This document shows, piece by piece, positions 16,687 through 16,867 of a DNA stretch of 16,867 nt. The notes beneath the pieces were generated by a model that was not told the origin of the DNA, made no database searches, and was given only the letters and a program-made list of their open reading frames with translations. The stretch's first letter is position 1, and the number at the start of each line of letters is the position of its first letter. The stretch is from Bacteriovoracaceae bacterium (GTDB lineage: Bacteria > Bdellovibrionota > UBA1018). The DNA is taken from NCBI GenBank assembly GCA_947446835.1, contig CANFHS010000014.1, positions 1 to 16,867 on the forward strand, in the 5' to 3' direction. The position numbers and the translations under genes are program-made.

Positions 16687-16867
16687 CTATCCCATCACGG
16701 GACGCACCTTGGCGCAAGCCCACTCCACCCCACCCCACTCACGGGCAAAGGATTCGAGGACTTCGCGGGCCAGTTCCCGGGGCTCCACCCCGAGCTCGGC
16801 CAGGCCGATGGCCGCCACCGGCGCACCGGCGGGATCGATATTGATTCCGGCATGCAGGAGCACGGAC
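16687..16867 (-). CDS. C-terminal fragment, possibly biotin-protein ligase (BirA-like)
   Basis: An open minus frame enters from the right edge and ends at TAG 16689-16687, giving 59 visible residues. It begins SVLLHAGINIDPAG, then APVAAIGLAELGVEPRE and LAREVLESFAREW. A GINI/GINV strand followed by a short A-x-x-L helix and a final LA..L helix resembles the end of the biotin-ligase catalytic domain (GIGINVN...). The match is short and the catalytic part lies outside the window, so the name is tentative. The reading frame itself is credible: it ends 7 bp before hisC on the same strand, fits the tight operon pattern, and has the same base composition as its neighbours. Confidence 0.45.
   Translation of the reverse strand, partial: SVLLHAGINIDPAGAPVAAIGLAELGVEPRELAREVLESFAREWGGVEWACAKVRPVMG

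Noticed and set aside
15636..16844. 402-codon plus-strand frame opposite hisC
   Set aside because: Antisense shadow of hisC, which has all its PLP motifs in the minus frame.

Overview
The window looks like a piece of a high-GC Gram-negative bacterial chromosome (about two-thirds G+C by eye). It is densely packed with housekeeping genes. Heptose kinase and GT9 heptosyltransferase-like genes imply an LPS-bearing outer membrane, and one small gene carries a lipoprotein signal. An FHA-GGDEF diguanylate cyclase whose N-terminal tail resembles the arrangement of Bdellovibrio DgcB hints at Bdellovibrionota or a related delta-type lineage. That placement is an inference and is not secure. I see no tRNA, rRNA, CRISPR array, insertion sequence, phage or plasmid feature.

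Layout. (1) Positions 1-1652, minus strand: a large glycoside-hydrolase-like gene (TIM barrel of GH42/GH35 style) that runs off the left edge. (2) Positions 1693-5433, plus strand: an isovaleryl-CoA-dehydrogenase-type ACAD, a short-chain-type ACAD and glucose-6-phosphate isomerase, tightly spaced and probably one operon. They share a 40-bp divergent spacer with the hydrolase gene. (3) Positions 5498-6430, plus: the FHA-GGDEF cyclase, preceded by a strong GC hairpin. (4) Positions 6440-6928, minus: an orphan lipoprotein, tail to tail with the cyclase. (5) Positions 7059-12584, plus: mutL-miaA-D-2-hydroxyacid dehydrogenase-ppsR-ilvE, a coupled operon with overlaps or gaps of at most 5 bp. (6) Positions 12589-16867, minus: (birA-like fragment)-hisC-cmk-GT9 glycosyltransferase-hldA, converging on ilvE with only 4 bp between stop codons.

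Together the genes cover branched-chain and short-chain acyl-CoA oxidation, glycolysis/gluconeogenesis (pgi, plus a PEP-synthase/PPDK regulator), amino-acid synthesis (ilvE, hisC), nucleotide supply (cmk), mismatch repair and tRNA modification (mutL, miaA), LPS inner-core heptose metabolism, and c-di-GMP signalling.

I found no clearly new multi-gene system. The points most worth a second look are the self-ligand-like phospho-threonine tail of the FHA-GGDEF protein, the divergent GH42-like protein, the two ACADs with different catalytic glutamate positions, and the hairpin directly in front of the mutL ribosome-binding site.
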